Both the position numbers and the translations under genes were made by a program. A DNA stretch of 64,000 nucleotides, from contig NZ_FPBJ01000012.1 of NCBI RefSeq assembly GCF_900116635.1, positions 19,966 through 83,965 of the forward strand, in the 5' to 3' direction. Position 1 is the first letter of the stretch; every line of letters starts with the position of its first letter. The notes beneath the pieces are model-generated. The model was not told where the DNA came from, made no database searches, and saw only the letters and a list, made by a program, of their open reading frames with translations. The stretch comes from Xenorhabdus koppenhoeferi. Its GTDB lineage: Bacteria > Pseudomonadota > Gammaproteobacteria > Enterobacterales > Enterobacteriaceae. Shown piece by piece: positions 30,260-39,761 of this stretch.

Positions 30260-30928
30260 TCATGACAAATGCAGATGACGTACTGCACGCAGGAATTCCT
30301 GCCGAGTATTCTGGCTTGACTTAAATAACCCTCCCAGAGATGTCGTTGTCGTGGTACTGGTCGCATCACGGATACCACGCGCTTTCACACAGTAATGGAC
30401 AGCATCTATAGAAATGGCAACATTGCAGGTACCAAGCAACGTTTGCAACGCAATCAGGATCTGCTGCGTCAAACGTTCCTGCACTTGTGGGCGTTGAGCA
30501 AAGAACTGAACAATGCGGTTAATTTTCGACAATCCAATCACTTTATCCTTAGGGATATACGCAACTGTTGCTTTGCCATCAATGGTCACAAAGTGGTGTT
30601 CACAAGTGCTGGTCAATGTAATATCACGGACTGTTACCATCTCATCCACTTTCATTTTGTTTTCTATCAACGTAATTTTCGGGAAGTTATGATAGTCGAG
30701 TCCTGAAAATATCTCATCCACATACATTTTTGCGATACGGCCTGGGGTATCCGCCAAACTGTCATCACTCAAATCGAGATTTAACAGTTTCATAATTTCT
30801 GCCATATGTTCCTCAATGCGTACCTTACGCGCCTCCGGCTCCAGAGTTTGTTCACGCAGGGGAGTTTCAAGACCACGGGCGACCAGTGCCGAATGCACCA
30901 GCGCGGCTTCTGTACTTAGGGATGACAT
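30260..30928 (-). CDS. folE: GTP cyclohydrolase I FolE
   Basis: First enzyme of tetrahydrofolate synthesis (GTP to dihydroneopterin triphosphate). From the ATG at 30928 ([19 protein letters not shown]), with GGAG eight bases upstream, it has 222 residues as in E. coli; an ATG four codons earlier is less likely. The zinc site is seen in TSTCEHHF (Cys, His) and HYCVKARG (Cys); the substrate site in [21 protein letters not shown]. Confidence 0.97.
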   Translation of the reverse strand: MSSLSTEAALVHSALVARGLETPLREQTLEPEARKVRIEEHMAEIMKLLNLDLSDDSLADTPGRIAKMYVDEIFSGLDYHNFPKITLIENKMKVDEMVTVRDITLTSTCEHHFVTIDGKATVAYIPKDKVIGLSKINRIVQFFAQRPQVQERLTQQILIALQTLLGTCNVAISIDAVHYCVKARGIRDATSTTTTTSLGGLFKSSQNTRQEFLRAVRHLHLS

Positions 30929-31323
30929 CAGTTTCTCCAAGAGTAATATCTTCCGTCACTTGACGGGTAATCGAAATACTTATTTTAATCAGATATCAGT
31001 GAGATGTAATACTACTCGTCATTCGTTCACATCGTATCTGCGTATAACTATACCTGTGCGTCATCAATGCGCCAACTCAGGATAGGTCATGACGAATATT
31101 GCTGCGATAAAATACCAGTAACCCGGCAACGACCAAACCAATAAATGCGATGTAAAGAGCAGAATGGGTTAAATGAGGGTAATTTTCCTGTTTAACTTAA
31201 CATATTGATTCTGCGTAATTCTGTCAGAGAACCAGAGTTTATGAGGCTGGTTTATTCATGTTGATCCCCTCAAAGGTTTGCATCATACTTAGTTATACAT
31301 CAAATTTTCAAATCTGAGGTAAC
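30929..31323. other. folE-fic gap
   Basis: 395 bases containing the folE promoter region and, on the minus strand, a short fragment of a membrane-protein gene (31077-31196). No intact gene seen. Confidence 0.45.
31077..31196 (-). pseudogene. C-terminal fragment of a membrane transporter-like gene
   Basis: About 39 codons read VKQENYPHLTHSALYIAF, then a hydrophobic helix (IGLVVAGLLVFY) and end RSNIRHDLS and a stop. A single hydrophobic helix followed by a short charged tail is typical of the last transmembrane segment of a major-facilitator transporter. A stop codon in frame precedes it and no start is seen, so it is interpreted as a remnant. The family assignment is a guess. Confidence 0.35.
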
Positions 31324-31950
31324 ATGGCTAAACATCCTGTAGAACAATCACCTAAGCTGGATTTTACAAATTTAGATTTTGTTAAATTTGGTAAATACCT
31401 CAGTAAATACAGTATTGTTGATAAGAAAGGAAGATACCTTCATTGGAGTCAACTTAAGTGGCGGGTTCCCAATAAAGAAGCTGAAAACATCTGGTATGCG
31501 GTAAAGTTCCGTAGAGATCAGGCAAAAAAAAACATGGGCTTGTTTGATAAAAACGGGAATGAGTTTCATTTTTGCATACATGATTCGCTGGAACCAAAGT
31601 TGCATAAAATTGTACAACTTGGTGCAGGTAAGGTTGCCGCAATCGCAGGATCTCAAGCATCTGGTCAAGTTCAACAGAATTATTTAGTTTCATCTTTACT
31701 AATGGAAGAAGCCATCACCAGCGCTCAATTGGAAGGTGCAGCAACCACCCGAGCTGACGCAAAGAAAATGCTAGAGGAAGAATTAGCGCCCAGCACTCCT
31801 GATGAGAGAATGATTCTGAATAATTATATGTTATTAAGGCTAGCGAATAAAAGAAAACAAGAACCCCTTACAAGGGATCTAATGCTTGAATTTCACAGAA
31901 TAGCTACTCATGGTGTATCTGAAAACGAAAATATACCGGGGGAAGGTTGA
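31324..31950 (+). pseudogene. Truncated Fic-family gene lacking the catalytic motif
   Basis: 208 codons matching the N-terminal part of class II Fic proteins (DUF4172/Fic_N type). The inhibitory helix with the (S/T)xxxE motif is visible in EEAITSAQLEGAATTR, followed by NNYMLLRLANKRKQ and LEFHRIATHGVSEN. The frame ends at IPGEG and a stop, where intact relatives continue GEFR and later carry HPFxxGNGRxxR. That catalytic loop is absent here, so the product cannot be an AMP-transferase. TTTCGT resumes 6 bases after GAA, suggesting a small insertion before further loss. A free-standing inhibitory protein is possible but unlikely. Confidence 0.7.
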
Positions 31951-31956
31951 TTTCGT

Positions 31957-31986
31957 AGCGGGAAGGGTTTTGGCTTCCCGCTTTTA
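31957..31986 (+). terminator. Rho-independent terminator after the fic remnant
   Basis: AGCGGGAAG and CTTCCCGCT pair around an 8-base loop, followed by TTTT, 7 bases after the fic stop and about 115 bases before glnS. Confidence 0.8.
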
Positions 31987-32100
31987 CATATTAACTTTCA
32001 CCATTCCTCCATTTCCCACGAACAAAGTATTGTTTATCGGTTCAGCTTATTGGATTATAGAGGATTATGTTAAAGCGCTTTTTGTATTGAGGAAAAAACG

Positions 32101-33768
32101 ATGAGTGAGGCAGATGCCCGCCCGACAAACTTTATTCGTCAGATTATTGACGAAGATCTTGCAACGGGTAAACATACATCCGTACATACCCGTTTCCCAC
32201 CTGAACCCAACGGTTATCTGCATATCGGCCATGCTAAGTCGATCTGCCTGAATTTCGGCATCGCTCAAGACTATCAGGGACAATGCAACCTACGTTTTGA
32301 CGATACAAACCCGGTTAAAGAAGATATTGAGTACGTTGAGTCGATTAAAACTGATGTTCAGTGGCTGGGTTTCCAGTGGAGCGGCAATATTCGTTACTCT
32401 TCTGACTATTTCGATACTCTGTATCAATACGCCATTGAGTTAATCAACAAAGGACTGGCGTATGTCGATGAATTGAGTGCTGACGAAATCCGTGAATATC
32501 GCGGGACTTTGAAACAGCCGGGTAAAAACAGTCCGTATCGTAATCGTAGCGTAGAAGAAAATTTCGCTCTATTTGAAAAAATGCGGGCGGGTGAATTCGG
32601 GGAAGGTAAAGCGTGTCTGCGAGCCAAAATCGATATGGCATCTCCCTTCATCGTGATGCGTGATCCGGTGATCTACCGCATTAAATTTGCAGAGCACCAT
32701 CAATCGGGTAATAAATGGTGCATCTACCCGATGTACGATTTCACGCACTGTATTTCCGATGCACTGGAAGAGATCACCCATTCCCTCTGTACACTGGAAT
32801 TCCAGGATAACCGTCGTCTGTATGACTGGGTATTGGATAACATCACGATCGATTGCCATCCGCGCCAGTACGAGTTTTCTCGCCTGAATCTGGAATATGC
32901 AGTGATGTCGAAGCGTAAACTGAACCAATTGGTGACAGAAAACATTGTTGATGGTTGGGATGATCCGCGTATGCCAACCATCTCTGGTTTGCGTCGCCGT
33001 GGCTATACTGCTGCATCTATCCGTGAATTCTGCCGCCGCATTGGTGTAACGAAGCAGGATAACAATGTTGAAATGGCTTCATTGGAATCTTGTATCCGTG
33101 ATGACCTGAATGAAAATGCACCACGCGCGATGGCGGTTCTTGACCCCGTTAAACTGGTGATTGAGAACATGCCGGAAGGTGAAGTGATCCTGACGATGCC
33201 TAACCATCCGAACAAACCGGAAATGGGGAGCCGTGAAGTGCCATTCAGCCGCGAACTTTACATTGACCGTGCGGATTTCCGTGAAGAAGCAAACCGTCAA
33301 TATAAGCGTCTGGTGCTGGGTAAAGAAGTGCGTCTGCGTAATGCGTATGTGATTCAGGCTGAGCGTGTTGAAAAAGATGCAGAAGGCAACATTACGACGA
33401 TTTATTGCCGATATGATGAACATACCCTGAATAAAGATCCGGCTGATGGTCGTAAAGTCAAGGGAGTTATTCATTGGGTAAGCTCTTCACATGGCGTACC
33501 AGCGGAATTTTATCTGTATGACCGCTTGTTCAGCGTACCAAACCCGGGTGCGGAAGATGACTTCCTGTCTACTATCAATTCAGAATCGCTGGTGATCTGT
33601 AAAGGCTTTGTGGAGCCTGGTTTGGCAAACGCATTGCCGGAAAAAACCTACCAGTTTGAACGTGAAGGTTACTTCTGTGCTGATAGCCGTCTCTCAAGTG
33701 CTGATCGTCTGGTGTTTAACCGCACGGTTGGTCTGCGTGATACTTGGGCAAAAATCTCACAGGGATAA
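32101..33768 (+). CDS. glnS: Glutaminyl-tRNA synthetase GlnS
   Basis: Class I aminoacyl-tRNA synthetase charging tRNA-Gln. 555 residues, normal length. The HIGH motif occurs in [16 protein letters not shown] and the KMSKS-type loop in [11 protein letters not shown]; the C-terminal anticodon-binding beta barrels follow (about residues 340-550). GAGG lies nine bases before the ATG. A half ERIC element starts immediately after the stop codon. Confidence 0.98.
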   Translation: MSEADARPTNFIRQIIDEDLATGKHTSVHTRFPPEPNGYLHIGHAKSICLNFGIAQDYQGQCNLRFDDTNPVKEDIEYVESIKTDVQWLGFQWSGNIRYSSDYFDTLYQYAIELINKGLAYVDELSADEIREYRGTLKQPGKNSPYRNRSVEENFALFEKMRAGEFGEGKACLRAKIDMASPFIVMRDPVIYRIKFAEHHQSGNKWCIYPMYDFTHCISDALEEITHSLCTLEFQDNRRLYDWVLDNITIDCHPRQYEFSRLNLEYAVMSKRKLNQLVTENIVDGWDDPRMPTISGLRRRGYTAASIREFCRRIGVTKQDNNVEMASLESCIRDDLNENAPRAMAVLDPVKLVIENMPEGEVILTMPNHPNKPEMGSREVPFSRELYIDRADFREEANRQYKRLVLGKEVRLRNAYVIQAERVEKDAEGNITTIYCRYDEHTLNKDPADGRKVKGVIHWVSSSHGVPAEFYLYDRLFSVPNPGAEDDFLSTINSESLVICKGFVEPGLANALPEKTYQFEREGYFCADSRLSSADRLVFNRTVGLRDTWAKISQG

Positions 33769-33771
33769 TAT

Positions 33772-33850
33772 ATACACTTCGTCTTTCAAACCGCCTCTTT
33801 GTTGGCTGCGCTCGCTCACCCCGGCCACATAGTTATCTATGCTCCCGGGG
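33772..33850. repeat. Half ERIC element after glnS
   Basis: ATACACTTCGTCTTTCAAA... through CACCCCGGCCACATAGTTATCTATGCTCCCGGGG matches the left half of the other ERIC copies with several changes; the right half is missing. Confidence 0.7.
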
Positions 33851-33982
33851 TAATGAAAATTAACTCGTCCAGTTAAGATTAAAAGTTGCCTTATAGTCAC
33901 ATATTGTTTAGGGTTATTGCCTGTTCAGGTTTGTACAATATTTACTCAATGAAAAGAATAATAAATTCGGACGAGGTAATTT

Positions 33983-36682
33983 ATGAAAACCGTTAAATTA
34001 CGTACTTTGGCAGCCCTCATCACGGTAGTTGGATTTATTGGAAGTTCTCATGCGGAAATGTCATCCTCAGCATCACTACGGATGTCACCACAACAAATAG
34101 TGGATTCACTGAGCCAGTTAAAAGTTAATTTTAAAATCATTGATAATCAGGCCGGATCACATGGCACAGATTGCGCCATACTCGGTGCGGACTCAGCCGC
34201 TTGTAATCGGGTTAATATCACCTTGAGTAATGGTAATCAAGCGATCCATTCTGCTGATTGGGCGATCTATTTTCACAGCATTCGCCAGATCCTGAAACTC
34301 GATAATGACCAATACAAAATCACCCATATTACGGGGGATTTACATAAATTGGAGCCAACAGAGAAATTCAATGGCATCAAAGCGAATGAAAAGATTGTCC
34401 TGCCAATCATCGGAGAGTATTGGCAAATTTACAGTACAGATTTTATGCCTCGCTGGTATGCAACTTCCGGCGATGCCGTCCCTAAGATACTGGCGAATAC
34501 CGATACAGAAGACATCAGCCAATATTTATCTGATCTGGAAGGTGATCTGTGGAAACGCATCATGGAAGATCATAATACTCTGATAACACCTGAAAATCGT
34601 TTTGCGAAAAATCAATCGATGGTAAAAGCGAGCGAGGGTAAACTGCGTGGACAGATTATCCCCACACCGAGAAAACTTTCCATTCATTCTCAGGATGTCG
34701 ATTTATCCCGGGGCGTGAAATTAGAATTGGGCGGGGTAGGTGATAAATCTATTAAGGTGATCAGAGAACGTTTCAAATCCCATAATATTCCTTTAGCGGA
34801 TAACGGTTATCATATTGCGACTCAAATTAATGCAAACAAATTCACCGGTAACTGGCGAATAAAGGGCGCTTATTCGTTGGAAATTACAACTAAAGGAGCA
34901 CAGATAATTGCATTTGATCAATCTGGTGTCTTTTATGGTCTGCAATCCCTGTTTTCCTTATTGCCCGCCAACGGCACACCTAAAATAGCCACATTGAGGG
35001 CAAAAGATGCGCCGAGATTTGAATACCGTGGCGTGTTCCTTGATGTAGGGCGCAATTTCCACAGCAAAAAAGCCGTTTTGCGTCTGCTCGATCAAATGGC
35101 TAACTACAAGTTGAACAAATTCCATTTCCACTTGAGTGATGATGAAGGTTGGCGTCTGGAAATTCCCGGTTTACCGGAGCTGACAGAAATTGGTAGCCAG
35201 CGTTGCCATGATTTAAGTGAGACTAAATGCGTATTGCCACAATTGGGATCTGGGCCGAATAACAATAACATGGGCAGCGGTTATTTCAGTCGTCAGGATT
35301 ACATTGATATTCTGAACTACGCTAAAGCTCGCCAGATAGAAGTGATCCCGGAAATTGATATTCCGGCTCATGCCCGGGCCGCAGTTGTATCAATGGAAGC
35401 GCGTTATAAGAGGTTAATGGCACAGGATAAAGAACAAGAAGCCAGTGAATATCGTTTGCTTGATCCGACCGATACCTCAAACACCACATCCGTACAGTTT
35501 TACGATCGCCGGAGTTACCTTAATCCGTGCCTGGATTCCTCCAGGAAATTTATCGATAAGGTAATAAGCGAAATCGTTGCCATGCATAAAGAAGCCGGAT
35601 TGCCGTTAAATACATGGCACTTTGGTGGGGATGAAGCAAAAAATATTCGTTTGGGGGCAGGGTATCAGGATAAAGATGGCCCAATTATGCCGGGAAAAGG
35701 GATTATCAACAAAAAAATCGAAGACAAACCGTGGGCTAAATCCAAGGCTTGCCAGAAGATGATAGCGGAGGGTGTGATTAAAGATGTTGATGAACTCGCC
35801 AGCTATTTTGCTATTGAAGTCAGTAAGATCGTCAATACTCACGGTATTGACACAATGCAGGCATGGCAGGACGGCTTGAAGCACGCCAAATCAGCCAAAG
35901 ATTTCGCCACTAAACATGTTGCGGTAAACTTCTGGGATACCCTCTACTGGGGGGGCTATGATTCGGTGAATGACTGGGCAAATAAAGGTTATCGGGTCGT
36001 TGTTTCCAACCCTGATTATGTCTATATCGATATGCCGTATGAAGTTAATCCGAAAGAGCGTGGTTACTATTGGGCAACTCGGTTTAATGATGAGGAGAAA
36101 ATTTTTAGCTTTTCCCCGAATAACCTGCCACAAAATGCAGAAACATCGGTCGATCGCGACGGCAATAACTTCAATGCCCACAGCAATAAACGCTGGCCGG
36201 GTGCTTATGGAATGTCAGGGCAATTGTGGAGTGAAACAGTGCGAACGGATGAACAGATGGAATATATGATTTATCCGCGTTTACTGCCGTTAGCGGAACG
36301 GGCATGGCATCAAGCGGGTTGGGAACTGGATTATCAGCAGGGCAGAGAATTTAAAGGCGGAATAACGCGTTATGTCGATATGGCTGAGTTTCATCATGAC
36401 TGGGTACGTTTTGCCAATCTGATAGGGCAGAATGAACTGGCTAAATTAGATAAAGCGAATATTTCATACCGTTTGCCTGTGCCGGGTGGAAGAATTGTTG
36501 GGGGAATATTTGAAGCCAATATTGCCTTGCCGGGTGTTGTTATCCAGTATTCATTGGATGATGGTAAAACATGGCAGGTTTACGATGACAGACAGCGCCC
36601 CTATGTTACTGATAATGTGAAAATTCGCTCAGTCAGTACCGATGAGAAACGTTTTAGCCGGATAGAAGAAGTGAAATTTTAA
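33983..36682 (+). CDS. chb: Secreted chitobiase (GH20 beta-N-acetylhexosaminidase)
   Basis: An 899-residue exported enzyme that releases N-acetylglucosamine from chitobiose and related oligosaccharides. Order: signal peptide (SSHA|EMSS), CHB_HEX N-terminal sandwich domain (about 30-210), GH20b domain (about 220-350), catalytic barrel from about 350 (RFEYRGVFLDVGRNFH) with acid/base pair D550-E551 in HFGGDEAKN, and a C-terminal Ig-like domain ending at 899. Serratia chitobiase is 885 residues with the same layout. It stands between glnS and fur, where E. coli has chiP and chiQ, so the locus keeps a chitin-sugar role by a different gene. Confidence 0.95.
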   Translation: MKTVKLRTLAALITVVGFIGSSHAEMSSSASLRMSPQQIVDSLSQLKVNFKIIDNQAGSHGTDCAILGADSAACNRVNITLSNGNQAIHSADWAIYFHSIRQILKLDNDQYKITHITGDLHKLEPTEKFNGIKANEKIVLPIIGEYWQIYSTDFMPRWYATSGDAVPKILANTDTEDISQYLSDLEGDLWKRIMEDHNTLITPENRFAKNQSMVKASEGKLRGQIIPTPRKLSIHSQDVDLSRGVKLELGGVGDKSIKVIRERFKSHNIPLADNGYHIATQINANKFTGNWRIKGAYSLEITTKGAQIIAFDQSGVFYGLQSLFSLLPANGTPKIATLRAKDAPRFEYRGVFLDVGRNFHSKKAVLRLLDQMANYKLNKFHFHLSDDEGWRLEIPGLPELTEIGSQRCHDLSETKCVLPQLGSGPNNNNMGSGYFSRQDYIDILNYAKARQIEVIPEIDIPAHARAAVVSMEARYKRLMAQDKEQEASEYRLLDPTDTSNTTSVQFYDRRSYLNPCLDSSRKFIDKVISEIVAMHKEAGLPLNTWHFGGDEAKNIRLGAGYQDKDGPIMPGKGIINKKIEDKPWAKSKACQKMIAEGVIKDVDELASYFAIEVSKIVNTHGIDTMQAWQDGLKHAKSAKDFATKHVAVNFWDTLYWGGYDSVNDWANKGYRVVVSNPDYVYIDMPYEVNPKERGYYWATRFNDEEKIFSFSPNNLPQNAETSVDRDGNNFNAHSNKRWPGAYGMSGQLWSETVRTDEQMEYMIYPRLLPLAERAWHQAGWELDYQQGREFKGGITRYVDMAEFHHDWVRFANLIGQNELAKLDKANISYRLPVPGGRIVGGIFEANIALPGVVIQYSLDDGKTWQVYDDRQRPYVTDNVKIRSVSTDEKRFSRIEEVKF

Positions 36683-36694
36683 CGCATAAAAGTG

Positions 36695-36725
36695 AACTGC
36701 CGGTTAGCTTAGCTAACCGGCAGTT
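36695..36725. terminator. Bidirectional hairpin between chb and fur
   Basis: AACTGCCGGTTAGC and GCTAACCGGCAGTT form a perfect 14-bp stem with a 3-base loop between the convergent genes. There is no U-run, so strength is uncertain. Confidence 0.6.
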
Positions 36726-36790
36726 ACTATTCAAACTAAATGAAATACCAGAAGCAAATTACGTCATTACTTCTTTATTGCATTTACTTT

Positions 36791-37240
36791 TTATGAATTT
36801 TCATCATGCAGAGCGCTATCTTTGCGACAATCACCAGCAGCACAGTGACCGTATAAATAAAGGCTATGGTTTGAAAGCTTAATCCCATAACGGTCAGCGA
36901 TGATTTTCTGACGTTCTTCGATAAACTCGTCATTAAATTCAATGACTTTACCGCAATCAAGGCAAATCAGATGGTCATGGTGATGTTGCTGAGTGAGTTC
37001 AAAAACCGATTTACCACCTTCAAAATTGTGGCGAGTGACAATGCCGGCATCATCGAACTGGTTCAACACGCGATAGACAGTGGCGAGGCCAATCTCTTCA
37101 CCGATATCAATCAGTTTTTTGTAGAGATCCTCCGCACTGACATGATGGCATTCTGGGTCCTGTAGCACTTCCAGAATTTTTAGTCGTGGAAGTGTTACTT
37201 TAAGTCCAGCATTTTTCAATGCTTTATTGTTGTCGGTCAT
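36791..37240 (-). CDS. fur: Ferric uptake regulator Fur
   Basis: Iron-responsive repressor, 149 residues. N-terminal winged helix (LKVTLPRLKILEVLQ; GLATVYRVLNQFDDAGIV), then the metal sites: His cluster QQHHHDHLICLDCGKV and C-terminal GHCAAGDCRKD. It follows fldA by 176 bases in the same direction, as in E. coli. Confidence 0.98.
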   Translation of the reverse strand: MTDNNKALKNAGLKVTLPRLKILEVLQDPECHHVSAEDLYKKLIDIGEEIGLATVYRVLNQFDDAGIVTRHNFEGGKSVFELTQQHHHDHLICLDCGKVIEFNDEFIEERQKIIADRYGIKLSNHSLYLYGHCAAGDCRKDSALHDENS

Positions 37241-37416
37241 GCGGATTCAGTCCTGTAACTTGAGTTAAGTGAAATTATGATACTTAGGTGTATCGTGAGG
37301 GAATCATAATTCTGTTTCACGTTGCTGATTATAGGCATGGATATTCAAAATGAAAACCATGCCAGACCTGATATCATGACACATTATGCAAGAATAATCC
37401 TGTGGGAAAGGGAAAC

Positions 37417-37950
37417 TTATGCCCCCAAAATCTCTGATAGACTCATTTCGGTCTTGATTTTCTGCACCCAAGCTTCAACGCGCTCATCAGTCAATTCTGG
37501 CTGACGATCTTCATCAATGGCCAGACCGATAAAGTGACTGTCATCGGCCATGCCTTTAGAGGCTTCAAAGTGATATCCTTCGGTCGGCCAGTGGCCTACG
37601 ATAATGGCACCATTAGGTTCAATAATATCGCGAATGGTGCCCATAGCATCACAGAAATACTCTGCATAATCTTCCTGATCACCACAGCCGAACAGGGCAA
37701 CAAGTTTTCCTTCAAAGTTGATCTCTTCCAATGTCGGGAAGAAATCATCCCAATCACATTGAGCTTCACCATAATACCAGGTTGGGATGCCAAGCAGCAG
37801 AATATCAAAGGATTCAATGTCTTCTTTGCTACTTTTGGCAATATCGTGGATTTCAGCAACATCAGTACCGCCCAATTTTTCTTGGATCATTTTGGCGATG
37901 TTCTCTGTGTTGCCTGTATCGCTGCCGAAGAATATACCTATTATTGCCAT
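37417..37950 (-). CDS. fldA: Flavodoxin 1 FldA
   Basis: FMN-binding electron carrier, 177 residues, long-chain flavodoxin. The phosphate loop [14 protein letters not shown] is at the N-terminus, with FMN-contacting segments [16 protein letters not shown] and [15 protein letters not shown]. Serves reductive activation of radical-SAM and other enzymes. Upstream of fur in the same direction. Confidence 0.98.
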   Translation of the reverse strand: MAIIGIFFGSDTGNTENIAKMIQEKLGGTDVAEIHDIAKSSKEDIESFDILLLGIPTWYYGEAQCDWDDFFPTLEEINFEGKLVALFGCGDQEDYAEYFCDAMGTIRDIIEPNGAIIVGHWPTEGYHFEASKGMADDSHFIGLAIDEDRQPELTDERVEAWVQKIKTEMSLSEILGA

Positions 37951-38131
37951 AAAATGGGTTAACCTCTTGTTTTATAAGTGCATTAAGCCTATGCACATTG
38001 CGCTGAAATCAGCAGGAAAAGTGTCAGTTTTAATAAAATGAAAAGCGTTATTTTGACCAAACATCCATGACAAATCTGTCAGATTTGTGTGGTGATGGTG
38101 ATAGCGTTTCATTGCTGTTGAGTAAAATCAG

Positions 38132-38422
38132 TTAATCGGCAAGGTGATTTTTTTCTGCCAGTTGAGCTAACAGCATCTGTTCAATCAGTTCACTGCGACT
38201 GATATTGCGCTGTTTTGCGAGATGATTCAGTGCATAGACAGCATCTTCGTTGAGCTTGAGTTCTACTCGACACAGTCCTTTGACTTTATCCCGTCGCAAC
38301 TGATTACGTTTATTGATCCTAAGCTGCTCATCTCTGGGCAGCGGATTTGTTTTAGGTCGCCCCGGCCTGCGTTCATCTGCGAACAAATCCAGTGTAGTGC
38401 GATCAGTTTGTTCTTTTGCCAT
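38132..38422 (-). CDS. ybfE: LexA-regulated protein YbfE
   Basis: A 96-residue protein with a ribbon-helix-helix-like C-terminal part (CRVELKLNEDAVYALNHLAK, RNISRSELIEQML), preceded by a basic stretch RRPGRPKTNPLPRDEQLRI. It matches E. coli YbfE, an SOS-regulated protein of unknown role, in sequence and position upstream of fldA. No clear LexA box was recognised upstream here. It marks the last core gene before the accessory region. Confidence 0.88.
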   Translation of the reverse strand: MAKEQTDRTTLDLFADERRPGRPKTNPLPRDEQLRINKRNQLRRDKVKGLCRVELKLNEDAVYALNHLAKQRNISRSELIEQMLLAQLAEKNHLAD

Positions 38423-38630
38423 AAATTCAATTGATAAAGGGCGTGTACCAATAATATAGCGGGCAATAATACCTTAGCTGGATGCGTGTCGCTACTGGTT
38501 GATGGGGGAGATTGTTAGAATCAACATTTATGATGTAAGCATTTTTCGTATCATACGGGTAAGAAAATCGAGTCATTTATTAGTGTTGCTGATTATTTGC
38601 AAAGTGCAAAATTGGTTGGCAGAAAAAAAC

Positions 38631-39653
38631 TTAATGGTGATATTTTTGGCGATACTCTTTTGGTGTCAGCCCATTGTAACGTTTAAATAATTCCCTGAAA
38701 TAACGGGTATCTTCATAACCCACTTCATGGCTGATCTCTTCAATAGTTTTTTGGGATTTTTCCAGCCAGCGTTTTGCCTGTGACAAACGGATCTGCTGGA
38801 TATATTGGATTGGTGTTTTTCCCGTGGCGATTTTGAAGCGGCGTTTCATTTGCCGCTCACAAAGATGGATCTTATTGGCTAAATCAGTGACGGATAAGAT
38901 TTCAGAAGGAAAAGCGTGCATCCAGTCTTGCAGTTTGTGGATCAACATATCGTCATGTTGGCGATATGGCGTAAAATTGACGGAATCTGACGATAACTCG
39001 CTGTCATTTTCACCTAACAGAAATTTTGCACATTGCCCTCTGGCATATTTTCCATAAATTAACTCCACAATATTCAACATACAACTACCACCGCCGTAAG
39101 CGCTCGAGATACAAAAACGATGATTGTCACGAATGACCTTTTTATCGCTATAAAGCGGAATATGAGGAAATAATTCTTTGAATTCAGAGGAAAAATGAGG
39201 GTGAATGGTTGCACTTACCTGCAATAATCCTGCTTTTGCCAGCATGAAAGTGCCTGAACATATTGAAACGATAGGAATGTGTTTTTCATCCATAGTCCTG
39301 AGCCATTCCATGATTTCCTGTGAACAATGCCGTGGATCCCATTCAGGAAAACCCAGTGAACCGATCAGAATGATATCGGGTTTCAACTCCTTTAAGTGGA
39401 GAGAATTGAAAAGAGGGGGATAAAGAATACGGTGGGGAGAACTGTCGGTATCATCACAGAAGGAAGTAGAATCATCCGCCATAAATAGACCGTTGGTGTC
39501 ATTTATTTGCGGGCTTGCAGGGGAAATAATGCTGACATGGGGAATAGAGCCGCCAATGGTGTTGGCGGCAATGGTCAGTATTTCAATCGGCATGGCAATC
39601 GATGTAACAGACGTGTGAGAAAAAACTAATGCAGTGATAGCGACTTGTTTCAT
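38631..39653 (-). CDS. GlxA-like AraC-family regulator with DJ-1/PfpI domain
   Basis: 340 residues. N-terminal DJ-1/PfpI-like sensor domain (about 4-195) with the nucleophile-elbow Cys in VSICSGTFMLAKAG, and C-terminal AraC HTH (about 240-335; LANKIHLCERQMKRRFK and ISHEVGYEDTRYFRELFKRYNGLTPKEYRQ). Targets and ligand cannot be told. It lies beside rtxE in the same direction at the left edge of the accessory region, so a regulatory link to the toxin locus is possible but not shown. Confidence 0.85.
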   Translation of the reverse strand: MKQVAITALVFSHTSVTSIAMPIEILTIAANTIGGSIPHVSIISPASPQINDTNGLFMADDSTSFCDDTDSSPHRILYPPLFNSLHLKELKPDIILIGSLGFPEWDPRHCSQEIMEWLRTMDEKHIPIVSICSGTFMLAKAGLLQVSATIHPHFSSEFKELFPHIPLYSDKKVIRDNHRFCISSAYGGGSCMLNIVELIYGKYARGQCAKFLLGENDSELSSDSVNFTPYRQHDDMLIHKLQDWMHAFPSEILSVTDLANKIHLCERQMKRRFKIATGKTPIQYIQQIRLSQAKRWLEKSQKTIEEISHEVGYEDTRYFRELFKRYNGLTPKEYRQKYHH

Positions 39654-39761
39654 ATTTATATTCTTTTCCTTAAGAACATTTTGTTATGTTAGTTTCATAA
39701 TGAAATTAATTCTAAGGAGAAATAAGCCCTTATGTTCCCAATGAGTTTTCCGTCCTGATAA

